From assembly GCA_030704615.1 (NCBI GenBank), contig CM060733.1, positions 29,450,001 to 29,514,000 of the forward strand: a stretch of 64,000 nucleotides of DNA, given 5' to 3'. The notes beneath the pieces were generated by a model. The model was not told the DNA's origin, made no database searches, and was given only the letters and a program-made list of their open reading frames with translations. Each line of letters begins with the position of its first letter. Within the stretch, counting starts at the first letter, position 1. The position numbers and the translations under genes are program-made. The DNA is from Takakia lepidozioides. Lineage: Eukaryota > Streptophyta > Takakiopsida > Takakiales > Takakiaceae. Below are positions 46,935 through 57,792 of the stretch, in pieces.

Positions 46935-48475
46935 GCCATAATTGTGTGCTGGCCTCCAATGACGAAGAATTTTGAATTGTTCCTGAACGACCCAAATAAA
47001 GCCCAAAAATTCGACACAACATTCCCGGAGAAAGTTGCTCATGCCAGGATGTACTATGAGTTGAGGGGGAAGCCCAGGAAATTCAACGATAACGTTTCCA
47101 AATCTGAAACCGTTCAGTGGAAGGTAATCATTCGGACTTCCATTTTTGTTTTATGTCCCTTGACCACTTACATTCACCAGAATTGCGTGTACTCGTTGTG
47201 TGTTGGGTTGACATGCTGTTCCTGTTGACCAGGAATTTTTGCAAGCCTCACAACTTATATTGGAGATGCTTAGCGTTAAGGAGGCCATGATCTTGGTCCT
47301 TTGCGATGACGATGTTTGGGAGAAGTGGCAGGAGGTTTTCAGAGAGTGGAGAAGGAACCTCCTGGACATTAATGGAAAGAAGCACAAGGGTGTACAATCG
47401 CAGCTGACAAAATCTGCAGTCTGCAAACTCCAAGGATTGAACCCCCTCCAAATGAAGAAGGTTGCACAGAAGATTTTGGACTTGAAGATCTGCGTTCGTG
47501 GTCTTTACAAGGGAAAAGACCCCAAGATTCTCTGCCTGTCCGATTACATCGATCGAATAAAGGACATGCGGTTTATCATCGATGATGTCATGGTGGTATT
47601 GGGATTTGATGCCAGGAGCAAGCAGTATCCAGAGCCGTACACAAAAACACAATGACTCGAAGTGAAGAAAATGTACAAGTTCAACAAGTCGGAGTTCGTG
47701 ACATTCCAATCAAAACTGGGGGCCAAATACATGAAAAACAAAGTGAACATGAATATGAAGACCGAGAAAGTGAGTGACACTTTCATCAAATACGTGCTTT
47801 CATGCAAGAAAAGGGTTGAAGACATGGAGAAGGAAATGGGTAACCTCAAGGATACCTTCAAGTCACATTACCAGTGCATAGGAGGGAAGCGGAGGTTCAC
47901 GGACACCAAAACTCAGTTGAAAATTGTGATAAAGAGGGATTTCGATAGCATCGCAATGGTGTTCGTCAACACAGTCTGTGACGATGACTCAGTTGTTTTC
48001 ATGCAAAGAAATTACAAGAATATTTTTGATACGTTCTTCGAACAGCAGCTGAGCCCTAATGCATTTGTCTTCTTCTCGACGCAGAGGTCCTCTTCCAATT
48101 TGGTTTCGTACATAAGGTTTGGCGAGGGTTGGGACAAGTATATTCTACTTCAGGGGTTGTATGTTCGACAATCCTTACAAGAGCCGGTCAAAGTCATTTT
48201 CAAAGCCACTCATGTGCCTTGATTACGTATTTCCTGCAACCAGATTGAGAACCACGAGGAGCACCTGTAGGGAATCTTGATGTTCAGCCCTTTTAAACCA
48301 GTGATTAAGGCTCCGGACACTGAGCTCACGGAACACGAGAAAGAATGTGCCGCTTATGAACACGAATTGCGGGCAGAGTCGAGCGACTACATTGCGTCCT
48401 TGTTCTGTGGCGAAGGAATGACGGCTGTCAATCTCTTTGGAGGAGTAATGTTAACATTGGCTCTCCACGTAAACA
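46935..48475 (+). pseudogene. Decayed gene, central part with methyltransferase-like end
   Basis: Two exon-like segments. The first ends ETVQWK at about 47123, followed by GTAATC. The second starts after GACCAG near 47232 and runs to about 48474. The second keeps one frame for over 400 codons with stops at 47653, 48220 and 48268. Blocks include LVLCDDDVWEKWQEVFREWR, VVLGFDARSKQYPEPY, MVFVNTVCDDDSVVF, FEQQLSPNAFVFFSTQRSSS and EGWDKYILLQGLYVRQ. It ends SDYIASLFCGEGMTAV, which looks like the G-rich SAM-binding motif I of class I methyltransferases. In N4/N6 methylases a DPPY-type box precedes 'L.P.G..VFF'; here NTVC stands in that place. No function is asserted. Confidence 0.5.
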
Positions 48476-49348
48476 TTTCCATTTCCATTTACAATTCGAT
48501 TTCCTTTTCCTTTTCCATTTCCATTTTCGAAACACAACTTTGGAACCTCGGGGTAGTTGCAGGGTTGAGTGGACCAAAAACGGCAAATCTTGCTCCATGA
48601 AAGTCCATGACCAAAAAAAAAATTTGAGGATATTATCCAAAAAAAAACATTTAGTGATAGATAATGGTATATTGAATATATTTAGTAAAGAGTCCTATCC
48701 CAAATATTAAATAAATAATTTATTACATATTTTAGTTTATTATTTAGAGAAATTATGAAAACAAAAAATTAGAGTTTAAGAAAAAAATTCAATATGCTAC
48801 CTAGCCATTGAATATTATAGGTTTTTATAGTTCTAGAAAACAAATGACACCCAAAATCCAAAAAACAAGATGAGCTATGGACTTTTCAAAAAACGCCTAT
48901 TTTTTTGACATATATTAGTCCATATGAGTCAAATGACAAATGATTTTGCTACTTCAAATCCATACCTATGATGTGGACCAAAATGGCCACCTTATGTCCA
49001 AATTTCAATGGAATTCACCAATGGCACATATGAGAACTTGAGTCAATTGTAATTCCATTCACTGCGGTAATAGTCCACAATGACGATGTTCAAAAGTCCA
49101 TAGTGGAGTCATTTCTTATCGGATTCATGATTGGAGAGTTGCTATGGGTGCGTATTGAAGCTAGGAATCCAATGATATATATATTTTCTGGTTTTAATGA
49201 TTAAATTCAAATTCAATTGATGACACTATCAATTGCAGTCATCTAAAACTGTGCCGGTAACGTCTATTTTGGTCCAGTCAACCCTGCATTCACCCCTCGC
49301 ACGATCACTCGTTCATCCTTTTTACTCACTGGTTAGTATCTTTTGCAG
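48476..49348 (+). other. Inferred intron with a diverged dispersed repeat
   Basis: Starts GTAAAC after CTCCAC and ends TTTTGCAG before GCTAGG. At about 48830-49130 it holds a diverged relative of the repeats at 4030-4590 and 54515-55075 (shared AAAAGTCCATAG and AGTAATA/CATC phrases), in the orientation of copy A. A short T/C-rich repeat (TTTCCATTTCC) lies at 48474-48528. Confidence 0.45.
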
Positions 49349-49975
49349 GCTAGGAATGTCCGAGTCCTTGATATAAACCACAACCTGAAAAATAATTTCT
49401 GCCCGAATAAGGTTGTCGCAAACTACACACTACTCCACACGGAGAATGAGGACTGAACCGAGGTTGGTGATGATATAGGGGGAGGGCAGGAGACCCACAG
49501 GCACAATGGCGAAGGAAATGACGATGACGATGACGATGAAGATGACGAACAAAGAGATCTGGAGATAGAGAAAAACTAGGAAGAAGGTGACGGAAACGAA
49601 ACGTTGGACAAAAATGAAGAATTTGAGGGAGATGATGAAGACAAATGCGACTACCAACACGATGATGCCGTCAACAATTTCTTGCAAGAGGAGACAGAAC
49701 AAATTGAGCAAGGCAGAAATCCACCAGATGAACAAGCAGGGAGGGTTTTACCCGAAGAAGGCCACCATCCACAGGCCCTGACAAATACCGGTGAAGGAGA
49801 CAATCCCGAGACAACTGTGCTGTCTTCCTCCACTGACGAAGTGGGGGGAGACAATGTACAGGATAACGCTGATTCTAGAGACGTCTTCGATAAGGAGATT
49901 TCAGAAATTGACTCAAGGGTGGGATTCAGGCCTGTGGAGAGGATATGCCATTACAGATGTCACCATATCAAGGTT
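49349..49975 (+). pseudogene. Decayed gene, C-terminal part with acidic tail
   Basis: The exon-like segment opens ARNVRVLDINHNLKNNF, which would supply the acidic second strand (LD) of the methyltransferase-like fold started at 48400. After a TGA near 49456 comes a very acidic low-complexity region (NDDDDDDEDDEQRDLE, then frame 49604-49978 with EGDDEDKCDYQHDD). It ends with VGFRPVERICHYRCHH. Stops show it is not functional as it stands. Confidence 0.45.
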
Positions 49976-50280
49976 TAGGCCAAAGAGTTAGAGACATCGT
50001 TGATGGTCAGGCATCTAGGGCATTGGTTGGTGATCAAAATTCTGTTGATGTGAGTATTGTAGATTATAAGTTGTCCTGACGCTTGTAAAACAAAATTTAC
50101 AAAGTTTATATAACATAAGAATCTTTTACAAATGGAACTAATAACCTATTGCTCTGTGATAGTCTCGTAAAACAATCGAAACTTATACGGAAGTCTAATC
50201 ACCAACTTTTTCTGTAGATCCGTGAGTCAAATACGGAGGAAGTGACACAAACCAGTTAAAACGACACACAACAACGTACA

Positions 50281-51374
50281 ATGAAGAAACAATACGACTT
50301 GAGAGTGAGGATATCGTCGCCCAAGGTGACAGCTTCAGAAACCGTGGGTGATCGTGCGAGGTTACTTATGGGAGGGGTCGACAAAAACATACCGGACGAC
50401 GAAAGACCCGTCTCCGGGGGAGATGGCGATGAAACCTCATCCGGCTTGGAGCAAGTGCCGCCAAAGCTGGTACTTCAATCTCCGCCTTCTGCTTTCCTTC
50501 CTGCTTTCCATTGCGAAAAACTTCCAATGAATTAATAATTATTTCATAATGGGCATGATGATATGATCTATCCACCGCATGACTATTCCCAAGCTGTCAA
50601 TCCTGCGGATTTCTTTGCTCTTCCAATGGATCCAAATGGATGTCAGCACGGATATTATGTCCTGGATGTCGGGTTCCTATGTGAGGTCTACCTCCAGAAT
50701 GGGCCAAAAACCCCTCCCGCAACGCAGCCTTGTATCTTGGCTGGACGATTTAAGTTAGGAATGCGACATGAGGTGGGAGTCCTCAAATGGGTCGTGAAGT
50801 AGTTTTGGGTCATCTTATGGAACACTGACAAAGAAGAAACTGTCGTGGATTTCAAATCAGCCTGGTTCGGGAGGAACGCACACAAGGTCATGCATTACAG
50901 TTCCGACCAATGTGTGGAACATAGACTTACTTTCAACGCATATTGGCCTACGCTACCTAAGGCCCCAATTTACTTCAAACGACTTTACGACTTGTTCGTA
51001 GACCCCGACTCTAAAGCCTACAAGTCTAACACCCTGCTTATAGACGTCGTTGGGAGCATGTACAAGTCTTTCCTCAATCCTCTGAGCCTGGTCATCTTCC
51101 TATCTAAATACGAAGCAGTTATATCATACAAGGATGATTTTTTGATGGGTCATCTGAAGCCCCACCTGAAGAAGTTGAGGCATTAAAAAATTGACACTTG
51201 GGCCTTCAATGAGCAGAACCCTTTTGGTATACCTAAGGATATCTACTTTTAGGATGCTAGAGTGAAATTCATTAATCGCTGGGACTTTCCATGGCCTAAG
51301 AACAAGGAGGAATGGGATGCACATCTAAAATACCTAGAGGCCCTTGAATTGGAACATGGGATATTAAAGTGACT
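50281..51374 (+). pseudogene. FCP1/NIF-like HAD domain, copy 1 (decayed)
   Basis: A leader frame (50281-50535) is low complexity. From 50563 a single frame carries YYVLDVGFLCEV, a damaged motif I (compare DVNGVLC in copy 2). Then follow GRFKLGMRHEVGVLKWVVK, a TAG, and FWVILWNTDKEETVV, the usual motif II region. Later come SNTLLIDVVGSMYKSFLNPL, where the family has an LLIDD motif, and WDFPWPKNKEEWDAHLKYLE. Stops at 50800, 51184 and 51250. FCP1-like HAD proteins dephosphorylate Ser/Thr of targets such as the RNA polymerase II CTD; this copy lacks intact catalytic residues. Confidence 0.65.
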
Positions 51375-51489
51375 AATTTTGAGAATGAACTGGGATTTGG
51401 AGGTCATTGAGTTTCTTATCTGTTCATGGGATTCTTCTTTTCTCCACTCTATTCAGCTTTGATTTACTTAAGTGTCTTTATCACTCCTT

Positions 51490-52191
51490 CACAGATCCGA
51501 CAGCCTGGATCTCCACCTGCGAGTGGACCCCGCTTGATAATTTTTGACGTTAATGGAGTGTTGTGCAAAATAATGAAGCGTCAGAGCACAGGCCCTGTTC
51601 CACATTTTTCGGAATCTGATTACAAAATTCATGTTATTGTAGGGTATCGACAAATCTTTAGAAGGGAGATGTATTGGGAAGTTTGACAAGAGTTACACAA
51701 GCACTTTCATTTTAGGTATCTGGAGCTGCATGATGCTTAAAAACTTAAATGCCGTTCTAGATTTGCTCCTACGTGGTCTTCCACAGCCAGCGTTCATCAT
51801 GTCGCAGGAGGATTGTATCATTTGCCCAAGCAATCTGCACCCAAATTACCGAACGGGACAAGAACAACCTCATGTGTTCCTGAAACCACTCCTTAAAGTA
51901 TGGCAGAGTTCTAAGGGTTATTACAATCGGAGTAACACTCTGCTGATTGATGATATGGCTTTGAAGTGCTTGCTGAACCCTCCTGAATCTTGTCTTCTTC
52001 TCAAGTCTTTTGAGAACATCGACGTCGACGATTTCTTCCTTCGCAAACTTAGACATTTTTTGTTTGGCTTCTTGAAATTTGAGAACGTTTCGAGCTTCTT
52101 GAAAGCAAAGAGAATAGACTTTCCACCTTTCAAAATTAATGATCCACAGTTCAGGCCTCTTCTTGACTATAGACAATTCACAATATCGTGA
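51490..52191 (+). pseudogene. FCP1/NIF-like HAD domain, copy 2 (decayed)
   Basis: It begins after an acceptor-like TTCACAG with RLIIFDVNGVLCKIM. The first Asp of the D-x-D-G motif is kept and the second is Asn, as in inactive-looking plant members. A frame change near 51690 separates it from the second half (51730-52191): IMSQEDCIICPSN, PHVFLKPLLKVW, SNTLLIDDMALKCLLNPP (motif III/IV region intact) and FFLRKLRHFLFGFL. It ends near 52191. It is related to copies 1 and 3 by order of motifs. Confidence 0.7.
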
Positions 52192-52454
52192 ATTCCGAGT
52201 AAATGATAGTAAATATTCGCGACCTACTGTGGACACAGTTTACTACTTAATATTGATTGTGAAGACCATGGAATTTCAGTCTTCTTCTGATATTCTTCTG
52301 CATTGCATGGAAATTGTTATATTGCCAATCCATATGCAATTGTCAATGGATTCATTGTTCCTTTATGTCTGTCGATTTTTTTCAGAACCACGCGTGATCA
52401 CGCGTTTTTTCAACTCAAATTTCTTACTTTGTTGACATATATTTCATTTGCAGG

Positions 52455-53463
52455 TATGCCCATATCAATATGTTCTCCACGCCACAAATACATCTCCAAT
52501 TGGCGAAACATGTTCGTCTGATATTGTTGACGATGTAGAAATGATCAGGCCAGAAGCTTTCCAAGGACCGGACAACTTGTTGTCTACTCAGACATCCATT
52601 GTTGTTATGGAGAGTGATCCCATCAGTGTTCCGGATATTGTTTCGAGGCTCAAAATGTCAAAAGGTGAATCCACAGTTAGCAGGGTCGATGATTTAACTG
52701 GGGTTGGCTGCATAGTGGAAAACGACTCTCAATATCTTGGGGAATCCTCTTTGGAGCCGTCCTTATCCCAACAATTTCCACCAGATGCTGTCACGGGGCA
52801 TCTACATGAGTCTACCGAATAACAGGTTCCATTGGTTGCAACTGTCGCTGAACTGCCTCCTTATCATGTCGTAATTCCAAGCGGGTCACCGGATCACGAG
52901 GGCTGGACACCTCAGCTGCTGAGAAGTCAGGTGATTTAATTCTATTTCATCCATGCGTTTTTTTGTTACCGTGTTTCTGTTCATCCTCCAATTTTCTTTC
53001 ATTACTCAAGGCTAGGAAAGCTGTAACGTATGACCTTCTTGTGAAGCGACAACTTCTGTGGGGTTGTATTCTAAGGTAATCATTTTTTTTCCGTTTGAAT
53101 TCGGTTCAGTATGTGCAGAAAGAAAGAAACCGAATTCCATTGTCAAACGTCAACGAGAAGGTTATTGAACTCACTCATTCGCCGACTGAGGTCAGCACAC
53201 CGACGAGACCGGCAAATACTTCTGCACATCTCCAACCCCCCATAATTTCGGATGGTCCTATGTCAAGGAAACGTTACAGATCACAGCAGTCAGCGGTGGT
53301 CGTGTCCGACGATGAAAAAACGGCATCTGGCGTTCTGTTATCCCTTCAACATTCGCTTGCCTCCAGTGGTAACCCGCCTCAGAATCGAAGGATAAATCTA
53401 GCAAAAGTAATAAGTATCTCCTTCACTTGGTCCTCTGTCTTATTGATTCTGGCTTTCCAGTAA
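52455..53463 (+). pseudogene. Linker-like exons between HAD copies 2 and 3
   Basis: A frame at 52448-52822 follows an acceptor-like TTTGCAG and encodes a Ser/Asp-rich chain (VVMESDPISVPDIVSRLKMS). After a TAA it continues to SPDHEGWTPQLLRSQ near 52930. A second segment at 53107-53406 encodes another Ser/Pro-rich linker with a basic MSRKRYRSQQS stretch. Sequence of this kind commonly joins domains in nuclear proteins. No domain is recognised. Palindromes lie in the flanking non-coding stretches (52386, 53511). Confidence 0.4.
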
Positions 53464-53756
53464 TCTTTACATATATCATTTACATTGTTGACACAACTTG
53501 ACACAAAAGAACCTCGCGCGATCGCGCGTGGTTGCAGGAAACTCAGAGACTCCTGATTGTGCTTGTTTGTCTCAAGTTACAATTGGGTGTCGTAATGCTG
53601 AGTTAGGACCTCATTCACAAAATATTACATTTGAATATCAGGGTATAAAAACTAGGTAAACCACAAAACGCAAGTATGTCGTAGCATTTTTTGAGTTGCA
53701 AGATATACTGGAAATACTTAATTTTTGGGTCAGATAACAGAAACTAATGGGTTTTT

Positions 53757-54515
53757 TTGGATGGTTCAGAACGTTGTTACTCAAGAACTGTGTGGTGTCG
53801 GAAACACAAGCACATGTTGTTGGTACTGAGTGTCAATGGACTTCTTTGCTACATGCCACCTCGTACCGGAGGTGAGTTGTTTAAACAAAGGTTCCACTTG
53901 AGGAAAGTAACAATTCGGGTGCCCGCAAGACCATTTGTGGTTCTAAGACCTGGAGTGCTGGAGTTTCTTCGACTTACATTGACTCATTTTCATGTAGTGA
54001 TTTGGTCTTGTTTTGAGAGGGATACTGTATTCAAGATGTTGGAGTGTTTCGTTTCTTCGGAAATTATGAAACAATTTCGTTTCATATGGTCTGCCGAGCA
54101 TTGCACAGATACAGCTGAACATATTAAGCCTGGAATGAAATATCTTATTAAAGATATTAAGAGTATTCTCGTAAAATTTAGTAGGAAAGAATTTGCTAGG
54201 CAGGGGCAAATTCTACTGGTCGACGATGACCCATCCAAGGCACTTCGAAACTCAGTGAATACTGGAGTCTTCCCGATCACATTCAAGGAATCTAGCAATT
54301 TGGAGGATTTGGTTGACCTCAGCAAAACATTGTGGCCTTTTCTCTCGGGCTTGATTGGAGCCCAGTCCGTTGTTGATTATGTCGGCAAGAATTCCTGCAT
54401 ATCTTCAGGCCCACCGATAGATCGAAATCACGTCTACTGGTCCTGGTTTGGAAGATTTATTGATGCTTCTGTTTGGCACCCACCTCAAAAAGATTCTGAT
54501 TATCTGGGTATGTAG
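53757..54515 (+). CDS. FCP1/NIF-like HAD domain protein, copy 3 (open frame, motif I lost)
   Basis: A 252-codon open frame. Motif I reads HMLLVLSVNGLLCYM, so the nucleophile Asp is replaced by Ser. FVVLRPGVLEFLRL and HVVIWSCFERDTV cover the region before and at motif II. FRFIWSAEHCTDT and ILLVDDDPSKALRNSVNTGV carry an intact acidic motif IV, followed by LVDLSKTLWPFLSGLI. The fold is FCP1-like, but without the nucleophile it cannot be a normal phosphatase; it may be a pseudo-enzyme or a pseudogene with an intact frame. The last codons run into the dispersed repeat that starts near 54515. The real protein probably starts in an upstream exon. Confidence 0.65.
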   Translation: MDGSERCYSRTVWCRKHKHMLLVLSVNGLLCYMPPRTGGELFKQRFHLRKVTIRVPARPFVVLRPGVLEFLRLTLTHFHVVIWSCFERDTVFKMLECFVSSEIMKQFRFIWSAEHCTDTAEHIKPGMKYLIKDIKSILVKFSRKEFARQGQILLVDDDPSKALRNSVNTGVFPITFKESSNLEDLVDLSKTLWPFLSGLIGAQSVVDYVGKNSCISSGPPIDRNHVYWSWFGRFIDASVWHPPQKDSDYLGM

Positions 54516-55075
54516 TTTAGGGTATTTGCAGGATTGGGTGTCTCAGTTTTTGAGTAACATGGCAGTTTTTGCAGTGACCTCCCTCCATGGTTTTACCCAT
54601 AGTTGTCCAACAACTCAATATTTCATCTAAATTTATATGGTGTAGGGTTTCTAACTACAATAGGTATGTGTACCAATTGTTAGATTGCAAAAACAATCAT
54701 GTACCAGAAAGCCATGGACTTTTAAAGTTGATTACTACAAGTGCAGATGTTACACATAAAATCTTATGGACTGAAAAAATATCATGTACACTCATACAAT
54801 GCCACAAAGGAAAACACGCTAGGGGTGCCATTTTTAAATCCAACCCAAATCCACTTTTATATGGACTAGTTATCTTAGGAATTGAGAGCTATGGATTATT
54901 TTATACCTAAAAACAGGTTGATTTGCTCTAGTCCATAGCATCTTATATTTTGGATTTTTGAGGTGTCGTTTTTTACTAAAAAGACATACAAACCTATACT
55001 CTAGAGATGCCAGATGGTATATGGACAAGTAGTTATAAACTCTAGATTTTGACGTCTAAATATTTTTTTTAATTA
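54516..55075 (+). repeat. Dispersed repeat, copy B
   Basis: Matches the reverse complement of 4030-4590 over about 560 bp with many indels. It abuts the end of HAD copy 3. Confidence 0.65.
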
Positions 55076-55209
55076 AAGATTAAAATATCTAATAAAGAAT
55101 GTTTTTAATATTTGAGGAAGGACGCTTTACTAAAAATGTTATATATGCTACTATCTATTTTTTTTTTAAAATAAACTGAAAGCAATAGACTCAAAAAAAT
55201 AAAATTCCA

Positions 55210-55305
55210 TGTACTTCCAATGGAACAAGCAATCAAAACAATCAAAACAAGCAATCATTCGCTCAAACAAGCAAACAATCAAGCAAGCAATCAATCAAGC
55301 ATGCA
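55210..55305. repeat. Microsatellite-like CAAG/CAAT tract
   Basis: Runs of CAAGCAATCAAAACAATC type, an imperfect short tandem repeat. Confidence 0.7.
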
Positions 55306-57119
55306 ACTTCTACCTTCCTGCAATCTCTGCAGCCCATGGAGGAATCCCTCATTGCATGCACGAAGAAGACGGGAAATTTTTTTACCTGCTTGATGCCATT
55401 TCAGGCAAGGATCCTCCCTTCAGGGCTGGATGAGCTCTCTCACTCGGGTGCGCACAACAGCTTCCGGGATAACGTACTCTCTTGCTTTGCCCTCCTTTCA
55501 CTCCGTCACACTCCCCCACACACGGTGAATCGCTCAAACCCACTCATACTCACTCCAATTCACGCTCCCTCAATCTTTCACTCTCTCGCTTCCTCGATCT
55601 CCACCTCTCTGCCTCCCTCGCTCTGTCGTTCTCTCTCGCACCTCTTCCCTAAGTCCAAAATTGAGCAGGGCTTCCGCTGTCTCAAATGAATGCAAAAAGA
55701 GTCTCCTTTCGGTCACTCCTCCTTATATGCCTTACCACCTCTGATCTCAACCGTCGGCGTTATGTCGTATCCGACGGTTTGTGGCCGCGATGCATGGATG
55801 AATGAAAAGGCGGGATGTTTGTCCCACCGGTTTGCTGAGGATCCCAGGTTATGCAGGTACAATCAATGACTGTCAGTAATGAATGGACTCCACTAGTTTG
55901 TCCAGAGCGATACGGCGCGACAATCCGACGTCTTTATAAAGTGAACTCCCTGGAATGATTGCGGGTTCCCGTAACGGCGCTCATCCATGAGGGGAGTTGA
56001 ATCATCCACTAGGGCAGTCATCTCATCCAGTATACGTCTGTTTCATCCGCGTATGCTCTTATTTCATCCAATGATAAATTATTTTTCATAGGTTCAATAA
56101 TGAGGTGTCGGGACGTGCATCTGGGATTTGATCATTCTCACGTTTTCTACCTACAGCTCATCTACGGCCCCACATTCATTGCGGCTACTTAATGTCATCC
56201 TGGCATAGATGGCCGCCGGCTAATCACAATGGCCTTAAGAGGCGGCCACTTTCGTCGCCGACTATTCCTTCTCTTGCATCATTAATTCAATATTGGATTT
56301 GTTGCTTCTCTGGTGCTTTGGATGTCAGATTCCAGAACTCGAATCGGTTAGTTATTCGCAGTGGCCGCAATAACTTATGGACCCCTTAATGTTCGGAGGA
56401 TTTCCTACTTGAATTTCTGCTCAAGAGGACACAAAATAGCCACTAGATTACACGAAAGAGCATATCAAGGGCGACATGTGTCGATCCATGACACTCCAAA
56501 CACACCTCTGTAATGTGAACACGTCGACCTCAGACTGTTTGACAATCCGTATAAGAGCTTGCCCTGTGCACGCATGCCATTTTTTTCCCTCTCAGTTGCT
56601 CTGGCTCGCTGATCTTCAGGACTGTCTGTCTTATATTCATTATTCCCTTCGTACTCCTGTCAATATTGAGAGCCTCTACACTTCATCTGGGTTTCTCTTC
56701 TGTCTCTCTGCTCTTCTGTTTCCATCCACTGTCCGCAAAGATCTTACCTACATACCCGACCATTTTATGTACTTCGAATGATCACTCGCACAACAGCTGT
56801 TTCGTTCATCCATGTTTTCATTTATTCATCCATTTTCTTAGTTGTCATCCAAAACTCGTTTACCATTATTCATCTGTCCTTCATTTCATCCATCTGAACC
56901 ACGTGCGAACGCCCGTCGATATAGTTCTATTTCTGTTATGGAGTCGTAGATAATGTTGTACATTCGGGTCGTAGCTTTAGCAGATCATTTTAATTTTTAC
57001 AAATTTTTATTTCGACCAATACAGACCTACATTCTACATTCTAGTACATAATCTGAGAGTCCGAGTTCTATTTTCAATTCCTAAATCATTATAACTCTAA
57101 ACGCGGGCGATCGCGCGAG
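55306..57119. other. No gene recognised
   Basis: A C/T-rich stretch at 55435-55650 (promoter-like pyrimidine patches) and many TTCATCC repeats at 55985-56090 and 56785-56900. No frame shows a recognised domain. The palindrome copy at 57101-57119 ends the stretch. Confidence 0.4.
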
Positions 57120-57435
57120 CACTACAACAAATGGGGGGGTTTTGCGACGCCAGCCGCGCCCCCACGCCCCGCGCGGCACTAATCCCGCGACGTTTTTTTG
57201 CGACGCCCCGACGTCGCAACCTCCCGCTGCGACACCATTACGACGCCCAGCCGTCGCAAGGTGGCATGAAGGGGGAAAGAGGGCCCTCGCTGCGACGGAT
57301 TTTTCTTTCTTGTGACGCCCTGACGTCGCAAATCAAAAAAAATAAAATGGACGTAAGGTTGTACAAATTTGGAGGTCACAAGTGCTATTACTCTTTAGGT
57401 ACCTTTATTTTTTTTCTTTTTCTTTGAGTACCTTC
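57120..57435 (+). mobile_element. CACTA-type element, left end only
   Basis: Starts CACTACAACAAATGGGG and carries the GACGTCGCAA/TTGCGACG subterminal motifs of the element at 8490-9796, so it is the same family. No matching right end (CCCCATTTGTTGTAGTG type) was found downstream, so it is truncated or rearranged. Its first base follows the palindrome copy directly, as if it inserted into or next to that palindrome. Confidence 0.7.
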
Positions 57436-57792
57436 TATTCTGACCAAATAGGGATATGATGGTTAGTCATTCTTCTTTGGGTAAGGTTATTGTTGCACCC
57501 AGAAAAATTGATTTGACACCTCTAAAAACCGTGGCGGTATATGTGTGCACCACAAATGGGTAATGTACCACAATCATAGGGAGCTTTTACAATGTGCAAT
57601 TACAGTGCTTTTGAGAAAAACATGTAATCCTTCTGGGGGAATTCATATTTGGAAGCCCTGCTGATGCTAACAAAGCCACAAAATAACCAGGTCTTTACAT
57701 GACTCATAGAGCTCGTCAACTCTTAAATGCACACATCTGGTTAGAAATACTCGAGATGAATCTTTGTCTCATCTTGTCGATTCTTGATGCAG
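57436..57792. other. No gene recognised
   Basis: Separates the CACTA end from the P450 relic. The last bases (TTCTTGATGCAG) are a good splice acceptor for the P450 exon. Confidence 0.4.

Larger units (their letters stand above)
36032..57119. repeat. Dispersed GC-rich palindrome family (core GCGCGATCGCGC)
   Basis: The full form is a 26-bp perfect palindrome at 41810-41835 whose central 20 bases are GCACGCGCGATCGCGCGTGC. Perfect or near copies: 36032-36050, 40800-40817, 41546-41567, 41702-41721, 41810-41835, 41975-41990, 42056-42081, 42495-42518, 42921-42946, 43357-43375, 43580-43605, 44011-44036, 46715-46738, 46795-46814, 46886-46903, 52386-52407, 53511-53532 and 57101-57119. Flanks are unrelated except inside the 42-44 kb tandem array. 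I saw none outside this interval. Three copies fall in one inferred intron (46.6-46.9 kb), and two fall between exon-like segments (52.4 and 53.5 kb). Confidence 0.85.

Noticed and set aside
36032-57119. Bacterial or cyanobacterial insertion because of HIP1-like GCGATCGC
   Set aside because: Neighbouring genes have spliceosomal-type introns and plant or transposon families; no prokaryotic gene or gene spacing is present.
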